64,000 bases of DNA. It comes from Gnetum montanum. Its lineage: Eukaryota; Streptophyta; Gnetopsida; Gnetales; Gnetaceae. This document shows positions 8,818-21,679 of this stretch, in pieces (the first letter of the stretch is position 1; the number at the start of each line of letters is the position of its first letter). The stretch covers positions 56,829 through 120,828 of the forward strand of contig MNCI01022262.1 in the NCBI GenBank assembly GCA_015680685.1, in the 5' to 3' direction. A model generated the notes under the pieces. That model did not search any database and was not told the origin of the DNA. It saw only the letters and a program-made list of their open reading frames with translations. Position numbers and translations under genes: made by a program.

Positions 8818-11700
8818 ATGGCACCGAAATGAAAACACACATAAGAAGTAGAATTATCTTAACCAATGAGGAAATGGGCTAGAATAGGAAAGGACCAGAA
8901 ATAGGCCTAGGAAGAACAACTTGCAACCCATTCCATAGGTCCTCTTAGGGAAGAGGTCAAGGTGGAATCTATTTGATAGATTCCAAAACCAATAGCGTCA
9001 ATAGAACATTACCACTAGGATGATGAACCAGTTCAATAAGAAAATATTGAGTTGACCTTAAGAAAATCTTGCCTAAATTAGATTAGATCAAGGGAGGTCC
9101 AAAAAACAATGCTCAAGGAGTTAAAATTTGGCCCTTTCCTAGAGCAAGTGCCAAAAGAAGTGCAGGACCAACTGAAAACCTCTCCCATGTGGCCAATCAT
9201 CATTTACATCGGGGACTGGTACATGGGAGAGACATTCCTATTTTGGAATAACAGGTAGGTTGATTCAATAGTGAAAATCAAGGACATCTTAGTGTTCTAC
9301 TTAGTGCACGCCATTATTGAAGTGCTTGGGTTGCCAAAAATAGGGATGAATCTCATTGAGATTCCAATGTAAGAGAATCCCAGCATCAAGAAAGAATGGG
9401 TGCGATAGTGCTATGGTATCAACTGTAAGGAGTTTGGCACACTCACATTGGTATAAAGAATTTACTACAAGATTGTAGCTTTTTACCTTAGTCCCACAAT
9501 GAGGCCAAGAAAAATCACTACCTTTTCTGCTCGTTCATGCACTGCTCTAAGTGGGATATTTCCTATCAACCTTCCATAGTCGATCTATCTAGAGATGGAG
9601 AAGAAATTTAAATAAATGAATTGGAAGGAATGCACTCTCCTTTCCATGCCTCATCAGAAAACTCTATCGAAGGGGAGGAATAGTTTTTTATACAAATGAT
9701 GCTATTAGGCATGCTTCAGCCACTAATTGGGTAAGGATAATGAAAGATAAGATGCCTGCAATGATCATTCAAGAAGAGGATCAATAGCCACCACCTCCAC
9801 CTACCACTTAGAAAACTGTATTAAATGTCCTAACAATAGCCCAACAGTTTCATGAGTACTAAGAATGGATCTTGAGTGAACAAGAGCAATGATCAGGGAC
9901 AAGTGGTGGGGACCCATTTTTGTATAGACTAGCAATGAGTCACCTAAATGAGGTGGCTGGAATAATCAACGTAATGGATGGAGGTGGATTCATTTTCTCA
10001 ATCCAAAGAATGTAGTTGTCCATGAGATTCAATCCTAGTATTAGAGAGGTTACAATATCTCTTGTAGAACAATAGCCACTCCCAAAAATTTTTGAAAACC
10101 CTACAACCTTCTCGGTGTACTTGGAGGAAGGTGAGGGGGCAACTGTACTAGTGATGAAGAACTAAGGGCAAAATATAGTAGTAGAGATGGTTGCTAACAA
10201 AATTGCTAAAACACTTAACACACTTGTGGCACTTGTACCAGACATCACTACACTCAAAGATGTGTAGAAATTTGTAGAGGTTATAAGTGGTAGAATAAAT
10301 GTAGCACAACATGAAGAACTATTAGATCGATTGGTGGGAACCAAGCAACCACTTCCAGATGTCTTTAATCTTCTAGAAAATATTACTACAACTTAGTTGG
10401 AGCTACTAGAGGCAAGGGGAAAAAACATCATCCTGGAAGGGTAACTCAAAATAGCCAAGTAGTTGAATGAATGCTTAGCTACTAAAGTTGTCAAATGAAG
10501 AGCCCAAATTGCTGATCCTACATTTCTCAACCTAGCATTGACAAAAGATGAAGCTCTTGAATAACTTCACACTAGATTGAAAGGGGTTGAGGGTGCAATG
10601 GAGATGGTGGTGCTCTATAGATCCTTAGTAGAGGCTACATAACATAAAATTTAAAAGGCCTTGGATCAGACCTGCCAGGAAAATGTACAATTGATCATAA
10701 AGAACCATGGCTTATAGAATGTTTATGAGTAGAAACAACAATTAACTAACTTCATCCATCAATAATAGGTACAACTAGCTAGGGAAAAAAAAGCTAAAGG
10801 GATTAGTAGTAGAAAATAGAAACCTTTCCATGGAGGAGGTCCGTACCCTTTACTAGAAGATTACGATCAAGGTAGCTACTTAGAAATTAGAGGCTCTTGA
10901 ATTTGAGAGAAACAAGGATCATTATAGAGATCAGGTTGTTCTATAGAAAGAAGTGAATGAAAAACATGTTCAATTGACTAAGGTAAAAGTAAATGAAACA
11001 CTTCAAAAACTCTAGCAATGAAGAGAATTATGAGAACCTATCATTGATTGGATAGATGCCTATAATAAGATAGAAATCTACATGAAGTAGTTGAAAATTG
11101 AGGAGATAATGGAATACATGGAGCTCACCAATCTCAGATATGCAAATCTAGCCATGTTGACCACTAGATGACCATGGTTAGAACTAGAGAAGAAGATGGC
11201 TAGCTCGTACTTGTTGTATGAGGCTAAGTTCAAGGATCATAAAGGCACCAACCAAAAGCTTACGGTGGAAAATGCTAAACTTGAAGTTCTCAAGGGAAAA
11301 TACACTAATCAAAGATCTACTATCAAAAAGCTAGCTAGAAGGATGAATGACTAATAGGAGTTATAGAATGTAGTCAAGGCATTCGATGTCGAATGTAAAT
11401 AGTTTACTACCTAGTTTTTCAATGTAAAAGAGTTGTTCTCGGTAATGCCCTATTCGTGGGATATCCTCATTGTAGCCCACATTAGTGATGCTACATGAAC
11501 TATGAATGATCCTTGGAGCAAGGAGGAGAAGATGAAGGCATTACTAGATGCCTTTTTCCTTTCACTAGAGGTTGCAGTCGTAGGAGAATATCATATTCAG
11601 CTCAACTACCACATGTGTCCAAAGCCAACAAAGGTCCTTTAGAACCTTAGGAGCCTCCACTACCTAGGATTGTCTGATCTTCTCAACCATCTTCACACCA
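8818..11700 (+). pseudogene. 3' ORF of El-A: plant-transposon-protein-like domain plus coiled coil
   Basis: One reading frame can be followed from the ATG at 8818 to about 11030, through many TAG stops. Residues about 100-300 contain FGPFLEQVPKEVQDQLK, WYMGETFLFW, AIIEVLGLPKIG and VQRIYYKIVAFYLSPT-like segments. This resembles the 'putative plant transposon protein' domain often found in plant repeats; the assignment is from memory of its general pattern. The second half (about 10180-11400) is charged and heptad-like and looks like a long coiled coil. Homologous pieces exist in El-B, El-C and El-F. No signal peptide or membrane segment is evident, so it is not clearly an envelope protein. Function unknown. 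Confidence 0.65.
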
Positions 11701-11913
11701 TCAGAGGATGTGCTATCTAGTTTTGTATAGTCATGTCATCATGTTCAATGTTTTTATCATGAACACCATAATATTTATAATGTGTTGATTTGTACACTCG
11801 GGCACTCAATTTTGTCAAGTCAATTTTTTTTGTCAAGATTTAATCAATAAATCCATGTCTTCTCAATTTTGTAAAGGAACTCAAGGATGAGTTTTCATTC
11901 AATCATGGAGATA

Positions 11914-12855
11914 TGATGAGTGTTAATTTGTCACATTGATGGGCCCCTATTAATGCGATCTTGTCAATGGACCCCCATTGATGGGGCCCCATTTATGTGA
12001 TGTTGCCCCATCAATGGGGCCACATTGATGTAGTGTTTGCTATGTCTACGGGGCCACATTGATGCAGGCACCAATAAAAACTATAACTACAAGCTCACAA
12101 CCATGTTTATGGGGAGTCAAGTCATACTAGTAGTTGAACTCTTACAGTTTTTACATTCAAAAGTTAAAATATTTTCTTGAGTGTCCATAGTAGGAGTCAT
12201 TGAGTATACGAATCTTTATTCAAGTAGTGTTGTACCTAAGCATGATAGTGTGTGTAGCAATATAGATGAGCTTCTTGATAAACCTTGCAACATTATAGAA
12301 AGTTTAAATGTTTTATTCATGCATTTAATGTCTTTATTTATTTATTCAATGTTCCTTAGTAATTAAGCTAACTAATTGATTAAGTAAGATAAGCTAATTA
12401 GAAATTAAGTAAACACATAAGTACAATTGCTTCAAGCATGCACATGACATTTGGTAATCCTAGCAATACTTAATGCTTGGTAACCCAGTAACATTATATG
12501 TGTTCAAGATATGTATAACAAGTGGAACTCGATACTTATGTTAGGACTAGTTAAACAATAGTTAGCCCATTAGATTAAAGTAGACATTAAATTACTTTAT
12601 TCTTATCCTATTTATTTTATGCATCAAAATCTTAAATATAAAATAATAAAAATTATGTGCCTCAATTATACTTAAACCATATCCTTGAGCTTCACAAGTA
12701 TAATTGGAAAGACAACGAATGACCATTAGGGCAAGATTCACTTCCTAGAAGACTAGTGTACTAGAAACTAGAGATTCTATAAAATTTGACTGAATCATGT
12801 GTGAATTCTTCATGATTGATATGGTTGAACTTAGGGGTATGTCATCACTCATTAT
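11914..12855 (+). repeat. 3' LTR of El-A
   Basis: It starts TGATGAG after the purine tract (TCATGGAGATA) and ends CTCATTA (from CTCATCA), 942 bp. U3 has palindromes CCCCATTGATGGGG (11973-11986), ATGGGGCCCCAT (11981-11992) and CCCCATCAATGGGG (12006-12019). A TATA box is less clear (CAATAAAAACTATAA near 12070). The 3' part aligns with LTR 900-1952 at moderate similarity and, inverted, with the El-B LTRs. At 12855 it abuts the truncated El-B LTR in opposite orientation. Confidence 0.75.
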
Positions 12856-13518
12856 CACATGACTTTTATTATTTTTATATTTTATCTAATTTAATCTAAT
12901 TGTGAAACAAAGTAATTAATTATGAGTTAATCTAATTAACTATCTAATGTATTAATCTATTTCCTAACATAAGCATCTGAGCCCACATTTAGTGCACATC
13001 TTGAACTTGTTAAGAACACTACTGAATTATCAAGTGTTAGGATATTGGATGAACCAAGCAATAACACCACTAGGATTACCAAGCATTAATGATATGTTCA
13101 AGGTGGTCGTATTTATGTATATTAATTAACTAAAGACATGAATGTAATGTTCATGAATAGTAAAATGCATGAAATTAAACATTAATCTATTCTTAAGTGT
13201 TGCAAGAAGTTTCAAGAATTTCATCTTTATTACTGACACATCAAAGTACTTAGGTATATTGATGCACAAAAAAGAATCTATACAATCCTCAAAGTCCTAC
13301 TACAGGCACTTGGAAAATATTCTAACTTTCATAGAAACAAAATACAAGAACTTAGCTAATCTATTGATTTAATGATGCCATAAATGTGATGAATATGTGC
13401 ATTTATATAGGTAGAGATAGACATTGCATTAATGCATGTGCATCAATGCATCAACCCATGCATCGGCTGGGATGCATCGATGCATGCCCATCAATGTAGT
13501 ACAACACATTATTCATCA
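12856..13518 (-). repeat. 3' LTR of El-B, truncated
   Basis: Reading on the minus strand it starts TGATGAATAATG at 13518, next to the purine tract, and aligns along its length with the El-B 5' LTR (23418-24066). Shared examples are AAACAAAGTAATTAATTATG near 12903 and 23467, and GACATGAATGTAA near 13135. The last 190 bp or so of the LTR are missing: the alignment stops at 12856, where the El-A LTR begins. U3 contains TGCATCGATGCA (13473-13484) and CATCAATGTAG. Confidence 0.75.
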
Positions 13519-13739
13519 TACCCCCATGGCTAACTAAAACCTCATCCTTGAGTGAATAAAAGTAGGATGGAACTTCCTACAAAATTGGAAAGGTATGAAA
13601 TTAGAGACCGATTAACTAAACTAACTGACACTAAATGCTTGATTATACAAAATTACAATAATTACAAAATGAATATTCATGAGAACAAAATTGAATGTCC
13701 TTACAAAATTGAATCACTAGAAATCCTCTAATGGTTGAG

Positions 13740-16600
13740 GACAAAGAGAAGATCAAACAGTGCCATGAGATGGAGACTCCTAGGATGTTGAAGGAGCTTT
13801 TCTAGTCTTTGGTGCCCATGGTAGTGGTGGTTGAGGCTAATATGATGGTTGCAACTATCCTGTTGCAATTGCTACTTTTGATGAAAGTTGAAATACATCC
13901 AACAATGCCTTCATCTTCTCCTCCTTCATGGATCATACATAGTCCATGTGGCATTACCAATGTGGGCTAATATGGGGATGTCCCATCAATAGGGCATTAC
14001 CAAGAATAGTTCCTTGACATCGATAAACTAGGTTGCAAATTATTTACGTTCAACATTAAACATCTTGACAAGGTTCTACAGCTCTTGGTAGCCATTCATT
14101 CATCTAGCTAGGTTCTTAGCAACTAATTTCTAGTCCTACCTAAACTTACTCTTGAGAACTTTAAGCTCTATGTTAGCTATTTCTAGCTTCTACTTTATGT
14201 CCTTGTGATGCTTGAACTCAACCTTATAAAGGAGGTACAAGGTGGTCACCTATTTCTCTAACTCTAACCACATCCTACTAGCTATCAACATTGCCAAGTT
14301 TTCATAATGAAGGTTGACAAGCTCCATATATTTAGTTATATATTTAATCTACAACTCCTTTAGGTAGATCTCTACTTTGTTTTAGGTATTCAATCCATTG
14401 ACGATTGGTTGTCATGCATCACCTCTTTGCTAGAGTTGCTAAAGGGCCTCATTCATTTTCACCTTGGCCAAATATATCTCTTTTTTATTCACCTCCTTTA
14501 AGAGCCTAACTTGGTTCCTGTAATGATTTTTTGCTCATTCAAATCTTAGGGCCTCATTCTTCTAGTCGCTACCTCAATGGCTATTTTTTGACAAAGGGCA
14601 TGAACTTCCTTCATTGAGAGATTATGATGTTAGGCTACTAACCTCCTCAAATCCATGTTCACCTTGGAAAACTACACCTACTATTATCATACAAATTCAA
14701 CCATTTGATCCTTTTGTGCTTCAACATTACATAGGTTGTGAATGTCTTTGGTTAGAGTTCAGTTCTCCTTATGCACTTGGGACAAGTCCTTATTGGTGTT
14801 GAAGGCCAAAGCCTCTAATAAGGATGTGTCAAATATTTCCATATCCTTTGCATTCTCAGCATCTTTTAATTTTTTTTCAAGTTGTAAGAGAGCTTTATCT
14901 CATGTAATTACTTGGGTATGAATGGTGGAATTAGCAAAGCGGGTTCTCAATTTTGAAACTTCGGTGACCAATCATCAATTTTCAGTTATAGCCTTCTCAA
15001 GTTTAACTTTTGCAATAATGAGCTTACACTTGCTCTCTAATAGCTCCAACTGGGTCTCAATGATGTCTTCTAAGAGATTAAAAATCTCTAGAAGTGGTTT
15101 CTAGTTCCACCATTTGGTCCAACACCTCCTTATGTTGGGCTACACTTAGCCTTCCATTACCTACTCTTGTCGATGCTTGTATGTCTCTAAGTGCAGTAAT
15201 GTTTTGCATGATGGACACAGAAGAATTCAAGACCTATGCAATTTAATTAGCCACCACCTCCATCACTATTTCTTGTCCATGGTGCTACATCACTAGGACA
15301 ATCATCTCCTTACCCTTCTCTAGGCACATTGAAAGAGTGGTGACATTTTCAAAGATCTATGGGAATTGCTATTATCTAAAGATGGACATTGTTACTTCTT
15401 AGGCACTCGAATTTGATCTCATGGGAACCTACATTTTTTATGCTAAAAATAGCAACATAGTCTCTTCTAGCTAGTTGATGGTTTATGTGACTTTTTTGAG
15501 GTGACTCAATGCTCGTCAATAGATTAAGGGTTATTCACCACTTGGTCCTTCTTGCTACTACTATAGGAGTTTCTCATAGAGCTTTCTCATGTGCTCAATT
15601 GTAGCAGAGGCCATTAGCATTATTTATTGGATAGTTGGTGATTGTGGTGGCTACTTCTCTTCAAGTAACTTGGTAGGTGCCTTGTCTTTCATCATCTCCT
15701 ACAACAATGTGGTAGGAGCATGACAAAGCATGCCATTAGTGTAACAAGCTATTCCTCCCCTTTTGCAAAGTTTTCAAATCAAGTAAAGATAGGGAAGTGT
15801 CTTTCTTCCACACTCATTCTCTTGAATCTTTTCTTAATCTCTAGGAAGATGAGCTAGGGAATGTTGATTGGGAGTTTTTTGCTTAGAGTGACACACATGC
15901 ACATATAGAAGGTTGTGCTCTTGCTTGGACTTACCATTGGATTTAGGTAGTAGTTTGCAATATTGAAGTAGACCCTCTCTAGCTTGGTGATTTCACCATA
16001 CTCCTTACGATCCTCTCCATAGTACCATTGGATCCATTTCTTTTTGACATCGAGGTCCACGTTTGTAGAAATCTATTCCAAGGCTACCCCATTGTTGGGC
16101 AAATCAAGGACCTCTAGGATGGCCTCAACAAAATAAAACACATTGATGTCCTTAATCTCCATAGTGGCATCCACCTATTGGTTATTCCAGAAAAGGTAAG
16201 TCTCTTCCATGTAGCACTCTCCATTGGAAGTAAGGGGCATCACTGGAAGATCCTTACAGTTGTTTTTTCACCTCTTCTAGTGCCAAGTCCAAGAAGGAAC
16301 CAAATTTAACTTCTTATAGAATTGCACTTTGGATCTCTTTAGAATAAATTTTTCTTAAGTAAGCCTTTGTTAAGATGATTTCCAAATTTGATCCAAGAAA
16401 CTCATCTTATCTAGATTGGCTTGTTTCTGCTATGGAAATTTGATGAACACATTCCACTTCAAGCTTTTCCAAAGAGGTCTCATGGTGTGTGTTTCTACTT
16501 TTCCTTCTTCTGGCTATTGTAGCTACTAGTCCTTTCTCCATCTTAGCTACTTCTCCCTTGGTTGGAATGGTTCTTCTTCTAGTGGTCTCTTTAATATCAT
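13740..16600 (-). pseudogene. 3' ORF of El-B: transposon-protein-like domain plus coiled coil
   Basis: The ATG at 16600 directly follows an acceptor (GTGATCATAG). The N-terminal part has a piece around 15854-16060 (WIQWYYGEDRKEYGEI, then LERVYFNIANYYLNPM) matching the El-F and El-A versions in the same place (RIYFKIGTYHLFPM and RIYYKIVAFYLSPT). The second half (about 15330 down to 13760) encodes a heptad-rich, Lys/Glu/Leu-rich product, probably coiled coil. Many stops and small indels make it non-functional. Role unknown; it may be an accessory protein of the element. Confidence 0.6.
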
Positions 16601-16902
16601 CTATGATCACAAACATAGCCAAGGATTAAGTTTTTATGTGTAACTTATAATACGTTAATACCTTGTCCCATTTGGCTAGTTACACTTAGGAGAATTTTTG
16701 ATCATGGTGAATTGGTTATTTTAATATTATTTTATATTTATTCTATTATAATGGGTAGTTTAGTTTGTTGCTAACCTTTAACTTAGGTTAATTATTGATA
16801 TTTAATATTATTTTATTAGTTAAACCATTTGGACGTTTAAAAAATGTTTAATTTTTGTTGTTGAAAACCATCAATTTATGGCCCCCACAATGTAAAGCTC
16901 AC
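16601..16902 (-). other. 5'-UTR intron of the El-B 3' ORF
   Basis: On the minus strand the donor is CCAGAG|GTGAGCTT (GT at 16902-16901) and the acceptor is TGATCATAG just before the ATG at 16600, giving 302 bp. The exon upstream of the donor (CTTCCTAACCATTTGTTCAA, then TTCTTTGAC) aligns with El-A 8450-8490. Both splice sites are conserved with El-A. Confidence 0.6.
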
Positions 16903-17051
16903 CTCTGGTAGTTGCCAAGTCAAAGAATGAATAGATTTGAACAAATGGTTAGGAAGATATGGATTCAGGAAGGCTTTAGGCTCTAAAAATTATAGAAACT
17001 CCCTTGACATATTGAAGTAAATGTGAAAAAGTTTCTAACTCCCATCACGTA

Positions 17052-17114
17052 TTTATACTATTTTTTTCATGTGTCGATGGGGATGCAGCAATGCATTGAG
17101 CTACATCAATGTAG
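17052..17114 (-). promoter_or_regulatory. Internal promoter for the 3' ORF of El-B
   Basis: On the minus strand the near-palindrome CTACATTGATGTAG (17114-17101) and CAATGCATTG are followed by the TATA-like AGTATAAATACG at about 17050-17059. The 11-mer CATCAATGTAG is shared exactly with the U3 of El-B's 3' LTR (13489-13499), and GGGGATGCATTGATGTAGCC in the 5' LTR (24029-24048) is very similar. The downstream leader aligns with El-A's. Confidence 0.6.
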
Positions 17115-17119
17115 CCAAA

Positions 17120-18790
17120 AAAGAAAATTTTTTCAATTAAAAAGCTAACCAAGAAAAAGGAGTTTTTTTTCATGAAATTGGAGTCCAAAGGAAGCCAAAA
17201 AGGCATAAAATGGATAAATTCTTAAAGAGAGCTAGGAATATATTTTGAATGGAGATTTAGTAGGAGATTTATGTTGTAAGGAATGCAAAAACTAGATGCA
17301 CTAGGGTGGAAAACAAATGTTTTTAAAACAAAATAGCTAAGGGTAAGGAACTTAACCATTCCAACCAAGGAATATGCAAGTGGATCCTCCCCATAGTAGG
17401 CCCATACCCTTAATGTCCTTGCATTCCCTCAAGCTAAGGAGTCAATGGACCCCAAGGATGATTAATGATTGTAGAATGTTAAAAATAAAATCACTAGAGA
17501 AACCATCAAAGAATAAATACAATCACAAAAATAAAGCCATCAATATGATCATGAGAAGAGATAGTGAGGTGGTACATGAAAAGAATAGATGGATGAGAGA
17601 GAGGATATGGAATGGAGTTCTACATTTTGGTGACATGAAGTTCCTTGTAAAGGATGTGATTAATATGACCTAATAGCTTTCATCCTTACTTAGAATCAAG
17701 ACCATCCATGTCTAGTAACTTCACATTGATACATTAGATCATTCTATCATTCAACATACAAGAACATCCCCACAAACTACTTACCATCCCAAAGAAAGAA
17801 GAAAGGAAAAGCAGGAAGTGAAAAGGACCTTAGTTAGAGGAGTGCCTTCAAGCATGGGTAACATTTCTTTCCAACCTCATAACTAGTGCTTATAGCCCAT
17901 TATTGTGTCTAAGGGGTGTGCTTTGAATTTTCATTTTTGTTAATGGAAACCACACCATGCAAAGACATTGCTTCTTGTTTATTGGTTGATAGAGGAATGA
18001 TGAGAAATCCATGAAAATACTTATTTAACCCAAGACGATGGGTAAGTACAAAAGGTGAAATATCCCCTTGAATTCACACCCTTGTTCATCCACTTAATTC
18101 ATCCCAAGTTTGGAAAGGACCAAGGCCACCAATTCTGTATAAGTTGTTATTAAGAAGGAACCTCATATTTCTGAAATAAGAATATACCATAGAGTTGTGT
18201 CGAGTGGTGGATGATGTGGACTAACTACCTAATATCATGAAAAGAATCAATGTTCCATTAATTAACACCAAAATTCTAAGATGAATGCTAGCCATTGCAA
18301 TCAAGTAAATAATGTAAGTTACAAAACATCATTAATCAGTAGATATAGTTGGCACCAAAGTTCTAATGGAAATAAGGAAAAAGGAAGAATGTAAGAAAAG
18401 AAAAAATAAAGAAAAATATAGAAAAAATTATAAATATTCAAAAAAAATGTGTTAAGATAGTGTAAAATAAAGTTTAAAAACTTCATAGAATATCAACATG
18501 GATGGTCATCTCTCCCACAACTATGTTGAATTTGGATTCTAAAGATAGAGTGTGCTTGACCATTGGTTAAGGCATTATTTTCATTTGTCATTTTTGGGTT
18601 AAGGAAAGGGTTGAGTTGCTAGATGTTGAGTAAGAATATTTTACTTTGGCTATCAAGGTGGTAGATCAACATGACCCCACATGAAAATATTTCATATATA
18701 ATGTAAGCACCCTTCCATGATGTTTGAAATTTTGTTTCTTGAAGCACGTGCATGGGATTCCAATAGAGTACCTTATCTCCTCATTAAAAC
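17120..18790 (-). other. El-B spacer between integrase and internal promoter, non-coding
   Basis: AT-rich and without a supported gene. It holds the conserved block at 17374-17423. Open frames in this stretch (for example a plus-strand frame at 17374-17673) have no recognisable domain and no counterpart in the other copies. Confidence 0.55.
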
Positions 18791-18799
18791 TTTATATTT

Positions 18800-19800
18800 C
18801 TAATCTTCAGGTCATGATGTTATTTATTATCTACCATGTGCACTTCATTCAATGATAGGAACACTAATCTATTCTCATCTAGCACATTGAGATTCATTAA
18901 TCTTTGTTTTTGGGCTAGAATCAGGTCCAAGTTAAGATCACAGGTTGTTGAAAGTGTATAAAACTCAACTTGGATGGGAAGCATTGGGAGCTTTCCATAC
19001 ACTAGCTCATAAGAACAGTACCAAATAGGATGTTTCCATGATCATTTAGTTTGTTGCTCCAATCCTTATGATATTTACTAATTGTGCATGTTAGTATTTT
19101 TTAAATTTTCTTGGTGATAACCTCAACTTGACCATTGGCTTGTGGGTGGTATTGAATTGTTAGTTTATGTTCAATCCCCAAGTATTTCATGAGTTTTCAA
19201 AATGTGGAATTAGTGAAATGTGTTTCATTATCTAAAATCAATGTTCATGGCACACCATACCTATTTACAACATTTTTTTGTACAAACTAGACTATCGTAG
19301 ATGATGAACAGTCAGTGATAGCTGTAGCTTCCACCCATTTAGTACAGTACTCAACAACCATAATGACGTGGTACTTTTTGTTTAACATAGGAATGATGGA
19401 TCCCATGAACTCAATCCACCAAAGATTAAAAGGCTTAAGTGATTAGATCCACCATTGAGGCCATTCCATGCATGTAATCATCCCTCCATCACATTGGCAT
19501 TTGTCATAGGAGCGAAAGAAGTGATGAGTATCCCTAAAGATTGTAGGCCAATAATATCCTACCATGAGGATCTTAATGTACATCCTCCTCCCAACATGGT
19601 GGCCTCCACAAGGACCATCATGTGTTCCCTAGAGGACTCGAAGTTTATCTACATTAGGGACACACCATCGTACTAAGCCATCCATGCAAACCTTATAGAG
19701 GTTGCCATTGATTTCCATAAAATGTTTGACTTGATGAATAAACTATTGTTTCTTCTTATGGTACCACTCCTCTGGCATCTCTTGTGTGAGTATAGTATCA
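18800..19800 (-). pseudogene. Integrase of El-B
   Basis: On the minus strand: VVEYCTKWVEATAITD where the first catalytic Asp is Glu, LILDNETHFTNSTF with the second catalytic Asp, LGIEHKLTIQYHPQANGQVE with the catalytic Glu, and the C-terminal LPIQVEFYTLSTTCDLNLDL, then LMNLNVLDENRL. The last part is homologous to El-A 6274-6440. Stops and indels are frequent. A Cys/His segment near 19480-19560 may be what is left of the zinc-binding N-terminus. Confidence 0.75.
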
Positions 19801-19859
19801 GTTTTTTTCTTTAGGATCTTGCTCATTAACAGCACCAAGAAAGAGGATTTTATCAAGAA

Positions 19860-20290
19860 ATTGATTTAATAGTGGGCTCTCTTCCTCCTTACTATTCCAT
19901 TGCAATCAAGACAAGTGGTTGATGACCAAATTCTTGATCCCCTTATGAAAAAACATTTTTTAGTTAAACTCCTAAAGAATCATGATCCACCATATGATAC
20001 AGGGACTGACCATTGGCTTATTCATCAAGAATTGGATGGCACTATGGTCAATGTGCACAAAAACTTTGTATCCAAGCACATAGTGCCTGAATTCCTCCAA
20101 TGCATACATCACTACCATAAGCTCTTTTTTAGTGGTGGTGTAGTTGATTTGTGAACCCACAATGCTTTTCCTTGAATAGTGGATATAGTATGGACATTTT
20201 TAATTATCCATCTATGTAAGCACAACTCCTAAGGCATAGTTTGATGCAACCGTAATGATATAGAATGATCTAGACCAATCTAGTTCTCAT
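19860..20290 (-). pseudogene. RNase H domain of El-B
   Basis: The open piece at 20160-19972 (minus) reads GSQINYTTTKKELMVVMYAL, then YVLGYKVFVHIDHSAIQFLM, matching the RNase H of El-A. The upstream part with YYIHYS and ALGVVLT-like segments is readable from 20290. The domain sits directly after RT. Stops on both sides. Confidence 0.75.
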
Positions 20291-20399
20291 AGAATTGGAG
20301 TCTCTATGAGTTTCTATTTTAGTTGTTAGAATGCATTCTCACATTCCTTGGTCTAGATGAATGCTACATATTTCTTTGTAAGCTCCACCAGTAGCTTGA

Positions 20400-21250
20400 T
20401 GATCTTTGAAAACTTCTCAATGAAGTGCATGTAGTAACTAGTGTGGCCAAGGAATGACCTAACATCCTTTACAATTTATAGTTGTTTAGTTTTCTCTTAG
20501 ATGATCCTTATTTTTTCTAGGTCTATCTTAATCCCTTTATTTAAAATTCAATTCCCCAAAACAATGTCCTCTTAGACCATCAAGTGGCTCTTTTGCTAGT
20601 TGATTGTTAATCTAGTTTCTACACATCATTGAAGAACTTTCTCAAGGCTATCCAAGGCTTACTAAAAGGTAGCCATATAGATAGATATGTCATCTATGAA
20701 GACTTCTACCCTTCTACCAATTTTTTATTGGAATATCCTTAGGACTAATCATTGAAATGTGATAAAAGCATTGCATAAGCCAAAGGGCATCTTTTTATAT
20801 GCAAAAGTCCCCCATGGACTTGTGAACGTTGTCTTAGCCTAGTCCTCTAGTGTAATCTAAATTTGGTTATAGCCACTATAACCATCCATAAAGCTATAGT
20901 AGTAATTCCCTATGATAGTATCTAGCACTTGGTCCACAAATGGCAATGGGAAGTGATCTTTGTAAGTTTCCATATTCAAAAAACCTGAATTCTATAGAGA
21001 TTCTCCACTTTCCTGCATTCTTTAACATAATAAAAAGCAAGCTAATCCACTTGCTATCTACAATGGTATAAATAGACCTAGCCTTGAGGAGTTTTTCAAT
21101 TTTGTCCTTGATGATTTACATGAATTTTGGGTTCAAGCATATTTGGGGCTACCTCTTTGGTTTGATGGAGGAATCTGTATATGTTCTATGTTGGCATATC
21201 ATTTAATCAATTCCTATTAGCTCATGATATGAATAGGAAAAGGCTATTGC
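20400..21250 (-). pseudogene. Reverse transcriptase domain of El-B
   Basis: On the minus strand: HFPLPFVDQVLDTI (about 20960), YYYSFMDGYSGYNQI (20900), MPFGLCNAFITFQ (20780), RRVEVFIDDISIYMATFQ (20710-20660). The active-site box is FIDD, a conservative change from FMDD. Several TAG stops interrupt the frame. Order and motifs match El-A. Confidence 0.75.
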
Positions 21251-21679
21251 CCATTTTTTGATAGCTTTCAATAATTTATTTTTTTGTATAGGAGCAAGTG
21301 TGGCATTAATGATTACTAGCTTACCATTATTCAAAATTGCATATTCCATTCCTATCGATAGGGCCTTTAATTCAAGGGGCTCCTACTTGAAAGTTTCAAG
21401 GATATTTAACTCTTCCTAATTGATTTTACCTTGTTCATCAAAGAGTTAGCAATGGATCTACACCAATTGATCCATGATTTCTACATATGAACTTGTGAGG
21501 CTCTCAGCTAGTTTCATGCACATTGTTGATCTACCTCATTTTTAATTATTACCCACTGAGTATCCTCCTATTTAATAGCTACTGCATATAAGCACCTTTG
21601 AATCTCTATGATATCTACACACTAACTACATGCCTAAAGTGATGTGCTCTTTATGGTCCATAGTTTTTGCATGCAATGG

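Larger units (their letters stand above)
2047..11913 (+). mobile_element. El-A: internal region of a decayed Athila-like element
   Basis: Order on the plus strand: gag remnant, protease, RT, RNase H, integrase, spacer with conserved block (7958-8005), internal promoter (8330-8376), 5'-UTR intron, long 3' ORF, purine tract, 3' LTR at 11914. All coding parts carry several stops, mostly TAG. No matching 5' LTR is visible: the LTR before it (900-1952) belongs to a different subfamily. The layout and the FMDDFS box of RT point to the Athila group, whose members typically carry an additional ORF after integrase. Confidence 0.8.

Noticed and set aside
8818-11700. Envelope gene of a plant retrovirus-like element
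   Set aside because: Position fits the env-like ORF of Athila elements, but no signal peptide or transmembrane segment is visible and the product looks like a transposon-protein domain with coiled coil.
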